The notes: generated by a model not told the origin, from the letters alone. A stretch of DNA of 64,000 nucleotides from Streptomyces cupreus (GCF_014257025.1 NZ_JACMSF010000011.1:112397-176396); one strand, 5' to 3'. Numbered from the stretch's first letter, positions 23,481 to 32,262 are shown. Numbers and translations: made by a program.

Positions 23481-24923
23481 ATGACGGAACGACCCGCGCA
23501 GCGCACTCCCAACCGCCAGCTCGCCGCGCTCATCGCAGAAGCGGGGTTCTCCAACGCGGGTCTCGCCCGTCGCGTGGACCAGCTCGGACTCGAACACGGG
23601 CTGGACCTGAGATACGACAAGACATCCGTGACCCGCTGGCTGCGCGGACAGCAGCCGCGCGGCACCACCCCCGCCCTCATCGCCGAGGTCTTCACCCGTC
23701 GGCTCGGCCGCCGGCTCACCGCCCAGGACCTCGGCCTGGACGCCTGCGCGCCCGTCTACGCGGGTCTGGAGTTCGCCGCGACGCCCGAGGAGGCCGTCGA
23801 CATCGTCAGCGGTCTGTGGCGCAAGGACTCCGGCAGTCATGCCGAGCTGCGCAAGATCGCGTTCACCCCGGCCGGGCTCGTGGTGCCCAGCCGGGACTGG
23901 CTGATCGGCCGGGCCGACGACAAGGTCGCGCACGGCGAGGCGCCGGTGCGGGTGCCGGTGCGGGTGCAGAGCCGTCCCTCGGTGCCCCGGCAGCGCGGCC
24001 AGGCAGAGCGCGGCCCCGGCCAGAGGGTCACCGGGGGCGACATCGACGCGCTGCGCTCGGTCGGCGAGCTCTTCCGCACCCTGGACAACATGTACGGCGG
24101 CGGCCACGCCCGCCAGGCCCTCGTGCGCTACCTGGAGCACGAGTGCGAGCCGATGCTGCGCGGCACCTACGGCGAGCAGACCGGCCGCCGTCTGTTCGCC
24201 GCGGCCGCCGATCTGACCCGGCTCGCGGGCTGGACGTCGTACGACATCGCAGCCCACGGGCTCGCGCAGCGGTACTACGTCCAGTCGCTCCGTCTTGCCC
24301 AGGCGGCGGGGGACCGGGCGTACGGCTCGTATGTGCTGGTCACGATGAGCAGGCAGGCCGTCTATCTCGGGCACGGGCGGGAGGCGGTGCAGCTCGCGCG
24401 GGTGGCCCAGCAGGGCGTCGGTACGACCGCCCCGCCCACCGTCCAGGCGCTGCTGCACGCGGCCGAGGCGCGCGGGCACGCCGTGCTGGGGGAGGTACGG
24501 GCGGGCACGGCGTCCCTGGTCCGCGCCGAGCGCGCGCTGGAGGCGGCCCGGCCCGGCGACGAGGTCCCGCACTGGGCTCGCTTCTTCGACGAGGCGCAAC
24601 TGGCGGACGAGTTCGGCCACTGCCACCGCGACCTGCAACAGTTCCGGGCCGCGGCCCAGCACGCGGAACGCTCGCTCCAACTCCGCGCCCCCGCCTTCGC
24701 CCGCAGCCGCCTGTTCTGCCGCGTGGTCCTCGCCTCCGCCCGTCTGGGCCTCGGCGAACTCGACCAGGCCTGCGCCCTGGGAGCGGAAGCGGCGGTCCAG
24801 GCGGCTGAGATGCGCTCGGTACGGGCGGTGGAGTACATCAGGGACTTCGAACGCAGGCTGGAACCGTACAAGGACGCGGCCCCGGTGAGGGGCTATCGCG
24901 ACAAGGTGGCGGCCCTGGGCTGA
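23481..24923 (+). CDS. NsdA-like HTH-TPR regulator
   Basis: Predicted transcriptional regulator of 480 residues. The N-terminus is an XRE-like helix-turn-helix region (LAALIAEAGFSNAGLARRVD, then KTSVTRWLRGQQPRG) of the type seen in Streptomyces NsdA, followed by a linker and a helical TPR-like body (about 200-470: ALVRYLEHECEPML, RYYVQSLRLAQAAGDRAYG, QFRAAAQHAERSLQL). NsdA-type proteins repress sporulation and antibiotic production; the same role here is inference from architecture. ATG 23481 follows AGGAG at a slightly long distance. It is divergent from lipB. Confidence 0.8.
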   Translation: MTERPAQRTPNRQLAALIAEAGFSNAGLARRVDQLGLEHGLDLRYDKTSVTRWLRGQQPRGTTPALIAEVFTRRLGRRLTAQDLGLDACAPVYAGLEFAATPEEAVDIVSGLWRKDSGSHAELRKIAFTPAGLVVPSRDWLIGRADDKVAHGEAPVRVPVRVQSRPSVPRQRGQAERGPGQRVTGGDIDALRSVGELFRTLDNMYGGGHARQALVRYLEHECEPMLRGTYGEQTGRRLFAAAADLTRLAGWTSYDIAAHGLAQRYYVQSLRLAQAAGDRAYGSYVLVTMSRQAVYLGHGREAVQLARVAQQGVGTTAPPTVQALLHAAEARGHAVLGEVRAGTASLVRAERALEAARPGDEVPHWARFFDEAQLADEFGHCHRDLQQFRAAAQHAERSLQLRAPAFARSRLFCRVVLASARLGLGELDQACALGAEAAVQAAEMRSVRAVEYIRDFERRLEPYKDAAPVRGYRDKVAALG

Positions 24924-24931
24924 GGGGGGTG

Positions 24932-24968
24932 CGGCACCGCCGGCCGACGTTCCTGACCGGCGGTGCCG
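24932..24968. terminator. Bidirectional hairpin terminator
   Basis: Perfect 12 bp stem CGGCACCGCCGG / CCGGCGGTGCCG between the convergent regulator and FAD oxidoreductase genes. Confidence 0.85.
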
Positions 24969-24976
24969 AACCTGCC

Positions 24977-26320
24977 CTACGCCGCCCTCGGTACCGTCGG
25001 CAGGGGGTCGGTCCTGTGGAGCGAGCCCGTCGCTTCCAGGTCTGTCGCGATCGATGTCGCCGCTCGGTGGGCCGAGTGGAGGGCGCCCTGGATCGTGCTG
25101 GTGTCGCGGTGGTCGCCGCAGACGTACAGACCCGCCAGGAGGCGTACCGGGCGGTGGGGATCGTGCGGGGGCCGCATGGACGGGACCGCGTCTGCTGTGT
25201 GGTGTACCGCCAGGGTTTCCCAGCGGGCTGTGGACGTGCCGTACAGGCGGGCGAGGTGCGTGCGGACCGCCGTATCGATGTCCGCCGGTGGTCTGCCCAG
25301 GACCGTCGACGACACCAGCCCCCGGCCCGCAGGGGCCCGGGTCGGGTCCACCGCGCTGACCACCGCCGTGTGCGCGACCGGGCCGCCCCTGTCGGCGTCC
25401 AGCAGCAGCGCGGCGCCCGTGGCCGGCGGCTCGTCCGTCGTGTGGTGGACCACCGTCACCGGGTGGAAGTCCGGCACTCGAAGTCCCGGCAGCAGCTCGG
25501 CCGCGGTGCGCGCGCCGGTGGCCAGCAGAACCGCCCGGCACCGTATCTCCCCGTGCTCCGCCGTGGTCACCGAGGTCGTGGAGACCGAGGTGACCCGCAC
25601 CCCCGTATGCACGCTCCCCGCGGGCAGCGACCGTGCCAGGAGCTGAGGCAGCATCTCCGCGCCCCCCTCCGGCACACACAACCGCCCGCTCGCGAAGGAG
25701 TGCAGCGCCAGATCCGCGCACCGGCTGGAAGCCGTCAGCTCCGGATCGCACAACAGGGCCGACAGCAGCGGCCGTAGGAAGCCGTCGGCCGTGCGGGCCG
25801 GAAGACCACGGGCCGTCAGCGACTGACCGGCCGTCGACTCGGGGCGGGCCAGCAGGCGTTCGACCGGCGTGCCCGCGAGCCGGGCCAGCGCGGCGGCGAG
25901 CCGCGCCTGGTCGACCGCCGTGCCCAGCGGCGCGCGCGGCGCCGAGACAGGACGGGGGGCGCTCGCCAAGGCGCGCACCGCGTGGAGTGCGCCCCTCGCG
26001 CCACCCTGGGGCGCCGGAGCGCCCACGCGATGGTGTCGTCCGTCGCTGTGCAGCAGCACCCCCGGGTCGAAGGCGGACAGGGCGAGCACATCGAGTCCCG
26101 GCGTCAGCCGTAGCTCGGGATACGACGTGGACATCAGCTGCCCGATCCGGTCGAGCCGGAAGCCGTCGACCTTCTCGGTCGACATACGGCCGCCCACGTC
26201 ATGGGCGGCCTCCAGGACTGTGACGGTCATTCCTGCGCTGGTCAGCCGATGCGCTGCGGCGAGGCCGGCGATCCCGGCTCCCACCACGACGACGTCCGCC
26301 TGGTACGCGGGCTCAAGCAC
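24977..26320 (-). CDS. FAD-dependent amine-oxidase-like oxidoreductase
   Basis: Flavoprotein of 447 residues with the N-terminal dinucleotide-binding motif (DVVVVGAGIAGLAAAHRL), the second FAD contact GGRMSTEKVDGFRLDRIGQL, and a C-terminal FAD motif (LYVCGDHRDTSTIQGALHSA). This is the layout of NAD(P)/FAD amine oxidases and phytoene-desaturase-like enzymes; the substrate is unknown. GTG 26320 follows GAGGAGG. The middle region is rich in Ala/Arg/Pro. It is cytoplasmic and lies 168 bases from the epimerase gene on the same strand. Confidence 0.88.
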   Translation of the reverse strand: MLEPAYQADVVVVGAGIAGLAAAHRLTSAGMTVTVLEAAHDVGGRMSTEKVDGFRLDRIGQLMSTSYPELRLTPGLDVLALSAFDPGVLLHSDGRHHRVGAPAPQGGARGALHAVRALASAPRPVSAPRAPLGTAVDQARLAAALARLAGTPVERLLARPESTAGQSLTARGLPARTADGFLRPLLSALLCDPELTASSRCADLALHSFASGRLCVPEGGAEMLPQLLARSLPAGSVHTGVRVTSVSTTSVTTAEHGEIRCRAVLLATGARTAAELLPGLRVPDFHPVTVVHHTTDEPPATGAALLLDADRGGPVAHTAVVSAVDPTRAPAGRGLVSSTVLGRPPADIDTAVRTHLARLYGTSTARWETLAVHHTADAVPSMRPPHDPHRPVRLLAGLYVCGDHRDTSTIQGALHSAHRAATSIATDLEATGSLHRTDPLPTVPRAA

Positions 26321-26488
26321 GTGCCCCTCCTCGACGTTGCGCGGCCGGTGGAGACGTCATGCCCCCAACAGGCTCCGGGGATACCCGAGTTCGCGTCGAG
26401 GTTAGGGCCGTGATCGGTCAGGGGAAGTCGCGCATCGACAGGGCACGGTCGCACAACGGTCGCATACGGACAGGCAGCCGGCCGTACG

Positions 26489-27388
26489 TCATGACAGTGC
26501 GGCCCGTACGGCCCCCTCGATGTCGGGGAACGCGAAGCTGAACCCCGACTCCAGCAGCCGCTTCGGCACCACCCGCGCACTGCCGAGCACATCCCCGGCC
26601 ATCTCCCCGAGCACCGCCCGCAGCACCGGCGCCGGCACCGTGAACAGCGTCGGCCGGTGCAGCACGCGCCCCATCGCCGCGGTGATCTCACGGTTCGTCA
26701 GCGGTTCGGGCGCGGTCACGTTGAACGGCCCCGAAAGACCGTCGGCCGCCATCAGATGCCGGATCGCCGCCACCTCGTCGTGCAGCGAGACGTACGACCA
26801 GTACTGGCTCCCGTCGCCCATCCGCCCGCCGAGCCCCGCCTTGAACAGCGGGAACAGCCGCCCCCAGGCCCCGCCCTGCCGGGCCACCACCAGACCCGTG
26901 CGCACGAACACCGTCCGCACGCCGGCCCGCTCCGCGGGTGCCGCCGCCCCCTCCCACTCCACGCACAGCTCGGGCAGAAAGCCCTGCCCGTGCGGCGCGC
27001 TCTCGTCGACGACCCGGTCGCCGGTCTCGCCGTAATAGCCGATCGCGCTGCCGTTGACGAACACCCGCGGCGGCTCGGGCAGCGACGCCATGGCCTCCGC
27101 GAGCGCCGCCGTGCCCTGCACCCGGCTGGACCGGATCCGTTTCTTGTACGCGTCCGTCCAGCGCCGCGAACCCACCCCGGCCCCCGCGAAGTTGAGCACT
27201 GCGTCGCATCCGGCGAGCCCGGCCGCGTCGACATAACCGGCCTCGGGGTCCCAGCAGACCTCGTCCTGCGCCCGCGCCGCCCGCCGCACCAGGCGCACCA
27301 CCTCGAACCCGTCCGCCCTCAGGGACCGCAGCAGGGCACCGCCGATGAGCCCGGACGCGCCGGCCACCGCGATTCTTGAAAGTTCCAT
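26489..27388 (-). CDS. TIGR01777-family NAD(P)-dependent epimerase (SulA/YfcH-like)
   Basis: Protein of 299 residues with a Rossmann motif (IAVAGASGLIGGALLRSL), the family signature VLNFAGAGVGSRRW, the SDR active-site region NGSAIGYYGETG (Tyr without the classical YxxxK) and the C-terminal PKRLLESGFSFAFPDI that marks this family. Homologues (YfcH, DUF1731 C-terminus) are widespread; their substrate is not firmly known. ATG 27388 begins exactly at the first strand. It is divergent from the acetyltransferase gene with a 70-base gap. Confidence 0.88.
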   Translation of the reverse strand: MELSRIAVAGASGLIGGALLRSLRADGFEVVRLVRRAARAQDEVCWDPEAGYVDAAGLAGCDAVLNFAGAGVGSRRWTDAYKKRIRSSRVQGTAALAEAMASLPEPPRVFVNGSAIGYYGETGDRVVDESAPHGQGFLPELCVEWEGAAAPAERAGVRTVFVRTGLVVARQGGAWGRLFPLFKAGLGGRMGDGSQYWSYVSLHDEVAAIRHLMAADGLSGPFNVTAPEPLTNREITAAMGRVLHRPTLFTVPAPVLRAVLGEMAGDVLGSARVVPKRLLESGFSFAFPDIEGAVRAALS

Positions 27389-27458
27389 GATCCCATCCTG
27401 TTCCTGCGGTGATAAATGCCTGGTCAGCTCAGCCTGTCGCCGCCGTAAGGTGACCCAC

Positions 27459-27956
27459 ATGCCCGAGTCCCAGTCGCCGCACATACGCATCGCCCTCCCC
27501 GAGGACGAGGAGCAGCTGGCCCGGCTCGACCGTGACACCTGGTCGACGCTGCACGCGGTCACGCCACGCCCGCAACCGCCGTACCGCGCTTTCTTCGACG
27601 AGCGGCACGCCCCCGAGGACTATCTGGTCGCCGAGCTCGACCGCCGCGTTGTCGGCTACATCCGGCTCGCCTTTCCCACGCCGCTCGCCTCGAACGCGCA
27701 TGTCCGGCAGATCCAGGGCCTCGCCGTCTCCGCCGAGGCACGCGGCCTCGGCGTGGGACGCGCGCTGATCCGGGCGGCCGTCGAGGAGGCCCGCCGCCGC
27801 GGCGCCCGCCGGCTCACCCTGCGCGTCCTCGGCCACAACACCCCGGCCCGAAAGCTCTACGAGTCCGAGGGGTTCGTGGTGGAGGGCGTGCTGCCCGAGG
27901 AGTTCTGCCTGAACGGCGTCTACGTCGACGACATCGTCATGGGGCGCGCTCTGTGA
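27459..27956 (+). CDS. GNAT-family N-acetyltransferase
   Basis: Acetyltransferase of 165 residues. The acetyl-CoA binding motif A is RGLGVGRALIRAAVEEARRR, preceded by the strand IQGLAVSAEA and followed by LRVLGHNTPARKLYESEGF (motif B). The acceptor substrate is not predictable. AAGGTGA lies at proper spacing before ATG 27459. It converges on the MarP-type protease gene with 19 bases between stops. Confidence 0.88.
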   Translation: MPESQSPHIRIALPEDEEQLARLDRDTWSTLHAVTPRPQPPYRAFFDERHAPEDYLVAELDRRVVGYIRLAFPTPLASNAHVRQIQGLAVSAEARGLGVGRALIRAAVEEARRRGARRLTLRVLGHNTPARKLYESEGFVVEGVLPEEFCLNGVYVDDIVMGRAL

Positions 27957-27975
27957 CCCTTGGAGCCACCGGCTC

Positions 27976-29160
27976 TTACGACGTGACCAGCTCGCCCGTG
28001 TCCACCGCCCGCGTCGCCCCCGCCGCCCGCTCGGCGTCCTCGGCGACCTCGGCCGCGGTCAGTACATAGCCGGTCTCGTCGTCGGAGGTGGAGCGGGCGA
28101 AGACCACGCCGTACACCCGGCCCTCGGCGGTCAGCAGCGGGCCGCCGGAATTGCCCGGGCGGACGGTGGAGCGGATCGAGTAGATCTCGCGGGTCACGGT
28201 CTCGTCGTTGTAGATGTTCTGACCCGTCGCCCGCACCCGGTTGGCCACGGTGGCCGCCTGGAGGTTCAGATCGCCGTCCTGCGGATAACCGGCGACGACC
28301 GCGGAGTCGCCCCGGGCCGCATCATCGTCGAACTTCAGCACCGGCGCCCGCAGGTCGGGCACGTACAGCACCGCCACGTCCTTGTCCGGGTCGAACAGCA
28401 CCACCCGCGACTCGTACGCCGGACCCACCCCGCCGACCCGCACGCTCGGTTCGTCGAGACCGGCCACCACATGGGCATTGGTCATCACATGCCGGGGCAC
28501 GTACACGAAGCCGCTGCCCTCGCGGCCCTGGCTGCCCGCGACGCCCTCGATCTTGACGGTGCTCAGCTTGGCGGCGTTGGTGGCGGCGGCGGTGACGCTG
28601 TCGCCGGTGGGCCTGGCGACCTCGGCGGTCGACTCGTTCTCGAACGGGTTGAACACCTGCGGGAAGCCCGCCTGCGTCAGCGCCGAGGTGGCGTTGGAGA
28701 ACCAGGCCGGAGTGGTGTCCGGCATCGCGTCCTGCACGGTCCCCAGCAGCCGGGAGTCCCGGATCGCCGACGTCAGCAGCGGCGAGGAGGACGCGGCCAG
28801 CACGCTCGCCGCGACCCAGGCCACGATCAGCACGGCCACCGAGTTGGCCACCGCCCCGCCCATCCCGTCGGCCACCCTCAGCGGCCCCCGGTCCAGCTCC
28901 CGGCGCAGCCGCAGCGCGAGACGCCCCGCCAGCTCGTGCCCCACCGCCGCCGGGACCAGCACCGTGAGCACCGCGGTCACCGTCGCCGTCGTCGTCCCCG
29001 GCGTCACCAGTTCCATGACCCACGGCAGCACCCACACACCGATGACCGCGCCGCCCACGAACCCGGCGAGCGAGACGCACCCGGCGACCAGACCGCGCCG
29101 GTAGCCGGACGCCGCGTAGGCGAGGATCGCCGGCAACAGCAGGATGTCGAGCAGGTCCAC
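27976..29160 (-). CDS. MarP-type membrane serine protease
   Basis: Protein of 394 residues: four N-terminal membrane spans of the CvpA/colicin-V type (about 1-155), then an extracytoplasmic trypsin-like domain with the catalytic His in MTNAHVVAG, Asp in DPDKDVAVLYV and Ser in RPGNSGGPLL. This is the layout of mycobacterial MarP, a periplasmic protease needed for acid and oxidative stress resistance, which cleaves peptidoglycan hydrolases; that role is inference here. GTG 29160 (VDLLDILLLP) has AGGCGG five bases upstream and is preferred to ATG 29184. It is divergent from a peptidoglycan amidase gene. Confidence 0.88.
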   Translation of the reverse strand: MDLLDILLLPAILAYAASGYRRGLVAGCVSLAGFVGGAVIGVWVLPWVMELVTPGTTTATVTAVLTVLVPAAVGHELAGRLALRLRRELDRGPLRVADGMGGAVANSVAVLIVAWVAASVLAASSSPLLTSAIRDSRLLGTVQDAMPDTTPAWFSNATSALTQAGFPQVFNPFENESTAEVARPTGDSVTAAATNAAKLSTVKIEGVAGSQGREGSGFVYVPRHVMTNAHVVAGLDEPSVRVGGVGPAYESRVVLFDPDKDVAVLYVPDLRAPVLKFDDDAARGDSAVVAGYPQDGDLNLQAATVANRVRATGQNIYNDETVTREIYSIRSTVRPGNSGGPLLTAEGRVYGVVFARSTSDDETGYVLTAAEVAEDAERAAGATRAVDTGELVTS

Positions 29161-29210
29161 GGAGCCGCCTTTCTCTCGGACCATCCAGTACGCACGGAAC
29201 GGGCCCAGTG

Positions 29211-29256
29211 ATCAGCCACGCGCGCGTGTCCGCGGAAATCAGCTACGCGCGCGTGT
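29211..29256. repeat. Tandem 19-base repeat between divergent protease and amidase genes
   Basis: ATCAGCCACGCGCGCGTGT at 29211-29229 and ATCAGCTACGCGCGCGTGT at 29238-29256, one mismatch and a 27-base period. Each copy contains the palindrome ACGCGCGCGT. They lie in the 187-base shared promoter region, so a regulator or supercoiling-sensitive site is possible. Confidence 0.6.
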
Positions 29257-29347
29257 ACCTCGGGAAACGCCGCAGACCATGACGATGGTTCCACCCGGTG
29301 GCAGCGCACACGTCGCGGGCGGAGCGGATCCGTCGGACAGTGGGTCC

Positions 29348-30163
29348 ATGCGTGTCTTCCGACCGGCCTTCCGAAGATCGCGGGGGGCACGAAGGCGTCG
29401 TACCGGCCGAATACCCGGCCCGGCGCTCGCCGCGCTCGGCTGTCTGCCGGGACTCGCCGCGGTCACGGCGCTGGCGCTGTGCGCGAGCGGCGTGGAGCGC
29501 CCCTCCACGGTGGCCGCACGGCCCCTCGCGTCCCGCTCAGCCCTGCACACCGCCACCAGGCCGCCCATCGTGCCGCGCTCGGAATGGCTCGACCAGGACA
29601 TCCGGCGCGAACAGCCGCCACCGCGCTACGACGACAAGGTCGCCGCCGTCTTCATCCACCACACCGACTCGCCCAACGCCTACGCCTGTGCCGAGGCCCC
29701 CCGCATCATCCGCTACCTGTACACGGGCCAGACGGGCCCCCGGGACTGGGACGACATCGGCTACAACTTCCTCGTCGACCGCTGCGGCACCATCTACGAG
29801 GGCCGCGCGGGCGGCGTCGACCGCCCCGTCACCGGCGCCCACACCCAGGGCTTCAACCACCGCACCGCCGGGATCGCCGCCCTCGGCACCTTCACCGCCG
29901 GCGCCGAGGTGCCCAAGGCGATGACCGACTCCATCGCCGCGCTCGCCGCCTGGAAGCTGGGCCTGTCCGGCACCGACCCGCGCGCGAAGGTCCGCCTGGT
30001 CTCCAGCAACAGCCTCAGCCGCTACGCGCGCGGCACCAAAGCCACCCTGCCCGCCCTCGCCGGGCACAACGACGGCTACATGACCAGCTGCCCCGGCGCG
30101 GCCCTCAGCGCCCACCTCCCCGAGATCCGACAGCTCGCGGCCCGCCTCCAGGGCCGCCACTGA
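29348..30163 (+). CDS. Secreted PGRP-type N-acetylmuramoyl-L-alanine amidase
   Basis: Protein of 271 residues. A long basic N-terminus (RPAFRRSRGARRRRTGR) and hydrophobic stretch (about 24-48) form a signal peptide. The catalytic domain is a peptidoglycan-recognition amidase: the start motif IVPRSEWL, the zinc His in VFIHHTDSP, DWDDIGYNFLVDRCGTIYEGR, and the later His/Cys pair in AGHNDGYMTSCPGAAL. It cleaves stem peptides from glycan strands in the cell wall. ATG 29348 is chosen from the basic N-terminus; the ribosome site is weak. The divergent protease is of a type known to act on peptidoglycan hydrolases. Confidence 0.88.
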   Translation: MRVFRPAFRRSRGARRRRTGRIPGPALAALGCLPGLAAVTALALCASGVERPSTVAARPLASRSALHTATRPPIVPRSEWLDQDIRREQPPPRYDDKVAAVFIHHTDSPNAYACAEAPRIIRYLYTGQTGPRDWDDIGYNFLVDRCGTIYEGRAGGVDRPVTGAHTQGFNHRTAGIAALGTFTAGAEVPKAMTDSIAALAAWKLGLSGTDPRAKVRLVSSNSLSRYARGTKATLPALAGHNDGYMTSCPGAALSAHLPEIRQLAARLQGRH

Positions 30164-30167
30164 GAGC

Positions 30168-30188
30168 CACAGGCTCCGAGAGCCTGTG
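30168..30188 (+). terminator. Amidase terminator hairpin
   Basis: CACAGGCTC-CGA-GAGCCTGTG, a perfect 9 bp stem with a 3-base loop, 5 bases after the amidase stop. Its right arm is also the left end of the 189 bp element. Confidence 0.7.
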
Positions 30189-30368
30189 TCACATCCCCGG
30201 CCGGGCGCCCGCCGCCTGGCACGCACTCCCCCAGAGGGGGGACCCCCAGCCGCGTTGCCGAACCGCCCACGTGACTCCTCCCCCACGCTCGAACGGCTTC
30301 GCCGACTCGCGCGGGGGCACCCCCATCGCCGCCGCGCGCTGATCCGACCGGGGATGTGACACAGGCTC
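30180..30368. repeat. 189 bp MITE-like element with 21 bp perfect inverted ends
   Basis: The left end (GAGCCTGTGTCACATCCCCG + G, 30180-30200) is repeated exactly in inverted orientation at 30348-30368. The interior is non-coding and GC-rich, with the hairpins CCCCCAGAGGGGG and GGGGGCACCCCC that recur between genes in Streptomyces. No target-site duplication is obvious and there is no transposase. It may be a non-autonomous mobile element or a large RNA hairpin. Confidence 0.65.
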
Positions 30369-30460
30369 CAAGGCTCACAGGGACGCCACAGCCGGTGCGC
30401 AGGCCGCTCAGATCCCGCCGCCCTACCGTCGTGCCCACAAGCCGAACAGAGGTGGGGATC

Positions 30461-30649
30461 ATGAGCAGCAGCATGAGCGGCAGGCGTGTGTGGACGGTCG
30501 TCTGCGCGGTCGCGACCGTCGTCCTGGGACCGGCCGCCGTCACGGCATCGGCCCTCGACCAGGCCAACGCGGCCCCGCCGCACCACGCCGTGAAGGTCGA
30601 CCAGACGCAGGCGTACATCCCGTCGGACTCAAGCCGCCGAAGGTTCTAG
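30461..30649 (+). CDS. Small secreted peptide
   Basis: Protein of 62 residues with a signal peptide: basic start (GRR), hydrophobic core WTVVCAVATVVLGPAAVTAS and an Ala-rich cleavage area (DQANAAPPHH). The mature part is only about 25 residues (HAVKVDQTQAYIPSDSSRRR). AGGTGGGG lies correctly before ATG 30461. It may be a real secreted peptide or the head of a truncated gene, since its stop codon overlaps that of the convergent DUF4240 gene by 3 bases. Confidence 0.55.
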   Translation: MSSSMSGRRVWTVVCAVATVVLGPAAVTASALDQANAAPPHHAVKVDQTQAYIPSDSSRRRF

Positions 30650-31164
30650 TCCCGGAACCGCTCCCACAGCTTGGGGTAACGATCCGCCAGTGCCCGTTCG
30701 TTCTCGAAGTCGACCGGGGTGCCCTCCGGTTCCGCGGTGGCGGGTGGGATGCCGAGGTCCGGGGCGACGGTGCCGGTGAGCTGCTCGTAGGCCTCGTCGG
30801 CCGCGTAGCCGAGCTCCTCGCCGTCGCCGTCGAACTCCTCGTCGAACTCGTCCAGCAGATCGGCGAGCGAGTCGGGATCGTGCACCCCGCCCTCGTACAC
30901 CTCCCGGCCCTGGCCGATCAGCCAGCACCGGAAGAAATCGAAGGCGTCGTCGCTCGCGCCGTCCAGCAGCACCCAGGCGGCACCCCACAGGTCCCAGGTG
31001 TAGGCGCGGTTGTAGCGGGCCTCGAAGTGACGGGCGAAGTCCAGGATCATCTCGGGGTCCAGCTGGAGCAGCCGGTCCACCAGCAGGTCCGCCTGCTCCT
31101 CGGGGTCGCCCTCGGCGGCCTCGCGCGTGGCGTCCACCAGCTCCCAGAACTCCGTCTCGTCCAT
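30646..31164 (-). CDS. DUF4240 protein
   Basis: Acidic cytoplasmic protein of 172 residues with the DUF4240 signature: MDETEFWELVDATREAAEGD, FARHFEARYNRAYTWDLWGAA and FDFFRCWLIGQGREVYE. The family is widespread in Streptomyces, contains a WGR-like or immunity-like helical fold in some descriptions, and has no proven function. The stop codon overlaps that of the convergent small secreted peptide gene. It lies next to a WYL regulator with a 56-base gap on the same strand. Confidence 0.88.
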   Translation of the reverse strand: MDETEFWELVDATREAAEGDPEEQADLLVDRLLQLDPEMILDFARHFEARYNRAYTWDLWGAAWVLLDGASDDAFDFFRCWLIGQGREVYEGGVHDPDSLADLLDEFDEEFDGDGEELGYAADEAYEQLTGTVAPDLGIPPATAEPEGTPVDFENERALADRYPKLWERFRD

Positions 31165-31220
31165 CACGGGTCCAGCATCGGCCCTTGACGGGTGGGGCGC
31201 ACGTGGAGTGTGGCGGATTG

Positions 31221-32207
31221 TTATCGGGCATCCCGCGTGCCGTACAGGGCCGCCAGACGCAGCGCGTCGGCCGCGCAGCGCGCCCGCAGGCTCTCGGGCG
31301 CCAGCACCTCCGCCTCGGGGCCCAGCGAGGCGAGCTGGGTGTGCGCGACCTCTTCGGACTCCACGGGCAATGTCACGGTCACCCACCCGTCCCCGTCCGG
31401 CTCGCCCGCCAACGCGAGCGCCTCCCGCGCGGCCTGCGGATCGACGGCGTACGGCAGCCTGCGCGCACCGTCCGGAGACAGCCGTACGACCACCTCGGCG
31501 CGCAGGATGGACCGTGCGAACTGCCCGGCCCGCTCCTCCCAGAAGCCGGGCAGATCGAACTCCTCGTCCCGCGCGAACCGCTCCTCGTCGGCCTCGACGG
31601 CGGTGAACCGGTCTATGCGGTAGACGCGGTACGTCCCGTGCCCGGCGACCCGCGCGCACAGGTACCAGACGCCGGCCTTCAGCACGAGCCCGTACGGTTC
31701 CAGCTCCCGCCGCACCTCGCCCTCGCCCCGCCGGTACACCGCGAGGACCCGCCGGTCGTCCCACACGGCCTCCGCGACGGCGGGCAGCAGCGCGGGCGTC
31801 TCGGGCTCCTTGAACCAGTTGGGCGCGTCGAGATGGAACCGCTGGGAGGCGGTCCGCGAGGCGTCCTTCAGCGACGGCAGCAGCGCGGCGGACACCTTGA
31901 GCCGCGCGGCGGAGGCGGCATCCTCAAGACCCATCTCCCTCAGCGCCCCGGGCACGCCGGACAGGAACAGCGCCTCGGCCTCGCTGCGATGCAGCCCCGT
32001 CAGCCGCGTCCGGTACCCGCCGATCAGCCGGTACCCCCCGGCCCGCCCCCGATCCGCATACACCGGTACCCCGGCCTCCGACAGCGCCTGCGCATCCCGG
32101 GTCACGGTCCGCTCGGACACCTCAAGCTCCAGCGCCAACTCGGCCGCGGTCATGGAGGGCCGGGACTGGAGCAGCAGGACCATCTTGATGAGACGGGCAG
32201 CGCGCAT
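31221..32207 (-). CDS. WYL-domain transcriptional regulator (YafY family)
   Basis: Regulator of 328 residues. An N-terminal DeoR-like winged helix (ARLIKMVLLLQSRPSMTAAE, then LEVSERTVTRDAQALSEAG) is followed by a WYL ligand-sensing domain (about 140-215: YGLVLKAGVWYLCARVAGHG, with GVWYLC replacing the eponymous W-Y-L, and YRVYRIDRF) and a C-terminal WCX extension. YafY-type regulators respond to nucleic-acid or metabolite ligands. It is a single-WYL protein and is not the tandem PafB-PafC pair, so a link to the DNA-damage promoter at 12.26 kb is not implied. Confidence 0.9.
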   Translation of the reverse strand: MRAARLIKMVLLLQSRPSMTAAELALELEVSERTVTRDAQALSEAGVPVYADRGRAGGYRLIGGYRTRLTGLHRSEAEALFLSGVPGALREMGLEDAASAARLKVSAALLPSLKDASRTASQRFHLDAPNWFKEPETPALLPAVAEAVWDDRRVLAVYRRGEGEVRRELEPYGLVLKAGVWYLCARVAGHGTYRVYRIDRFTAVEADEERFARDEEFDLPGFWEERAGQFARSILRAEVVVRLSPDGARRLPYAVDPQAAREALALAGEPDGDGWVTVTLPVESEEVAHTQLASLGPEAEVLAPESLRARCAADALRLAALYGTRDAR

Positions 32208-32220
32208 ACGGCCATCATGC

Positions 32221-32250
32221 AGGAGGCCCCCACCGAAGTGAGGGCCTCCT
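32221..32250 (-). terminator. aceE terminator hairpin
   Basis: AGGAGGCCC pairs with GGGCCTCCT around a 12-base loop, 13 bases past the aceE stop; T-rich bases follow on the aceE strand. Confidence 0.75.
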
Positions 32251-32262
32251 TGACGTCCTGTC

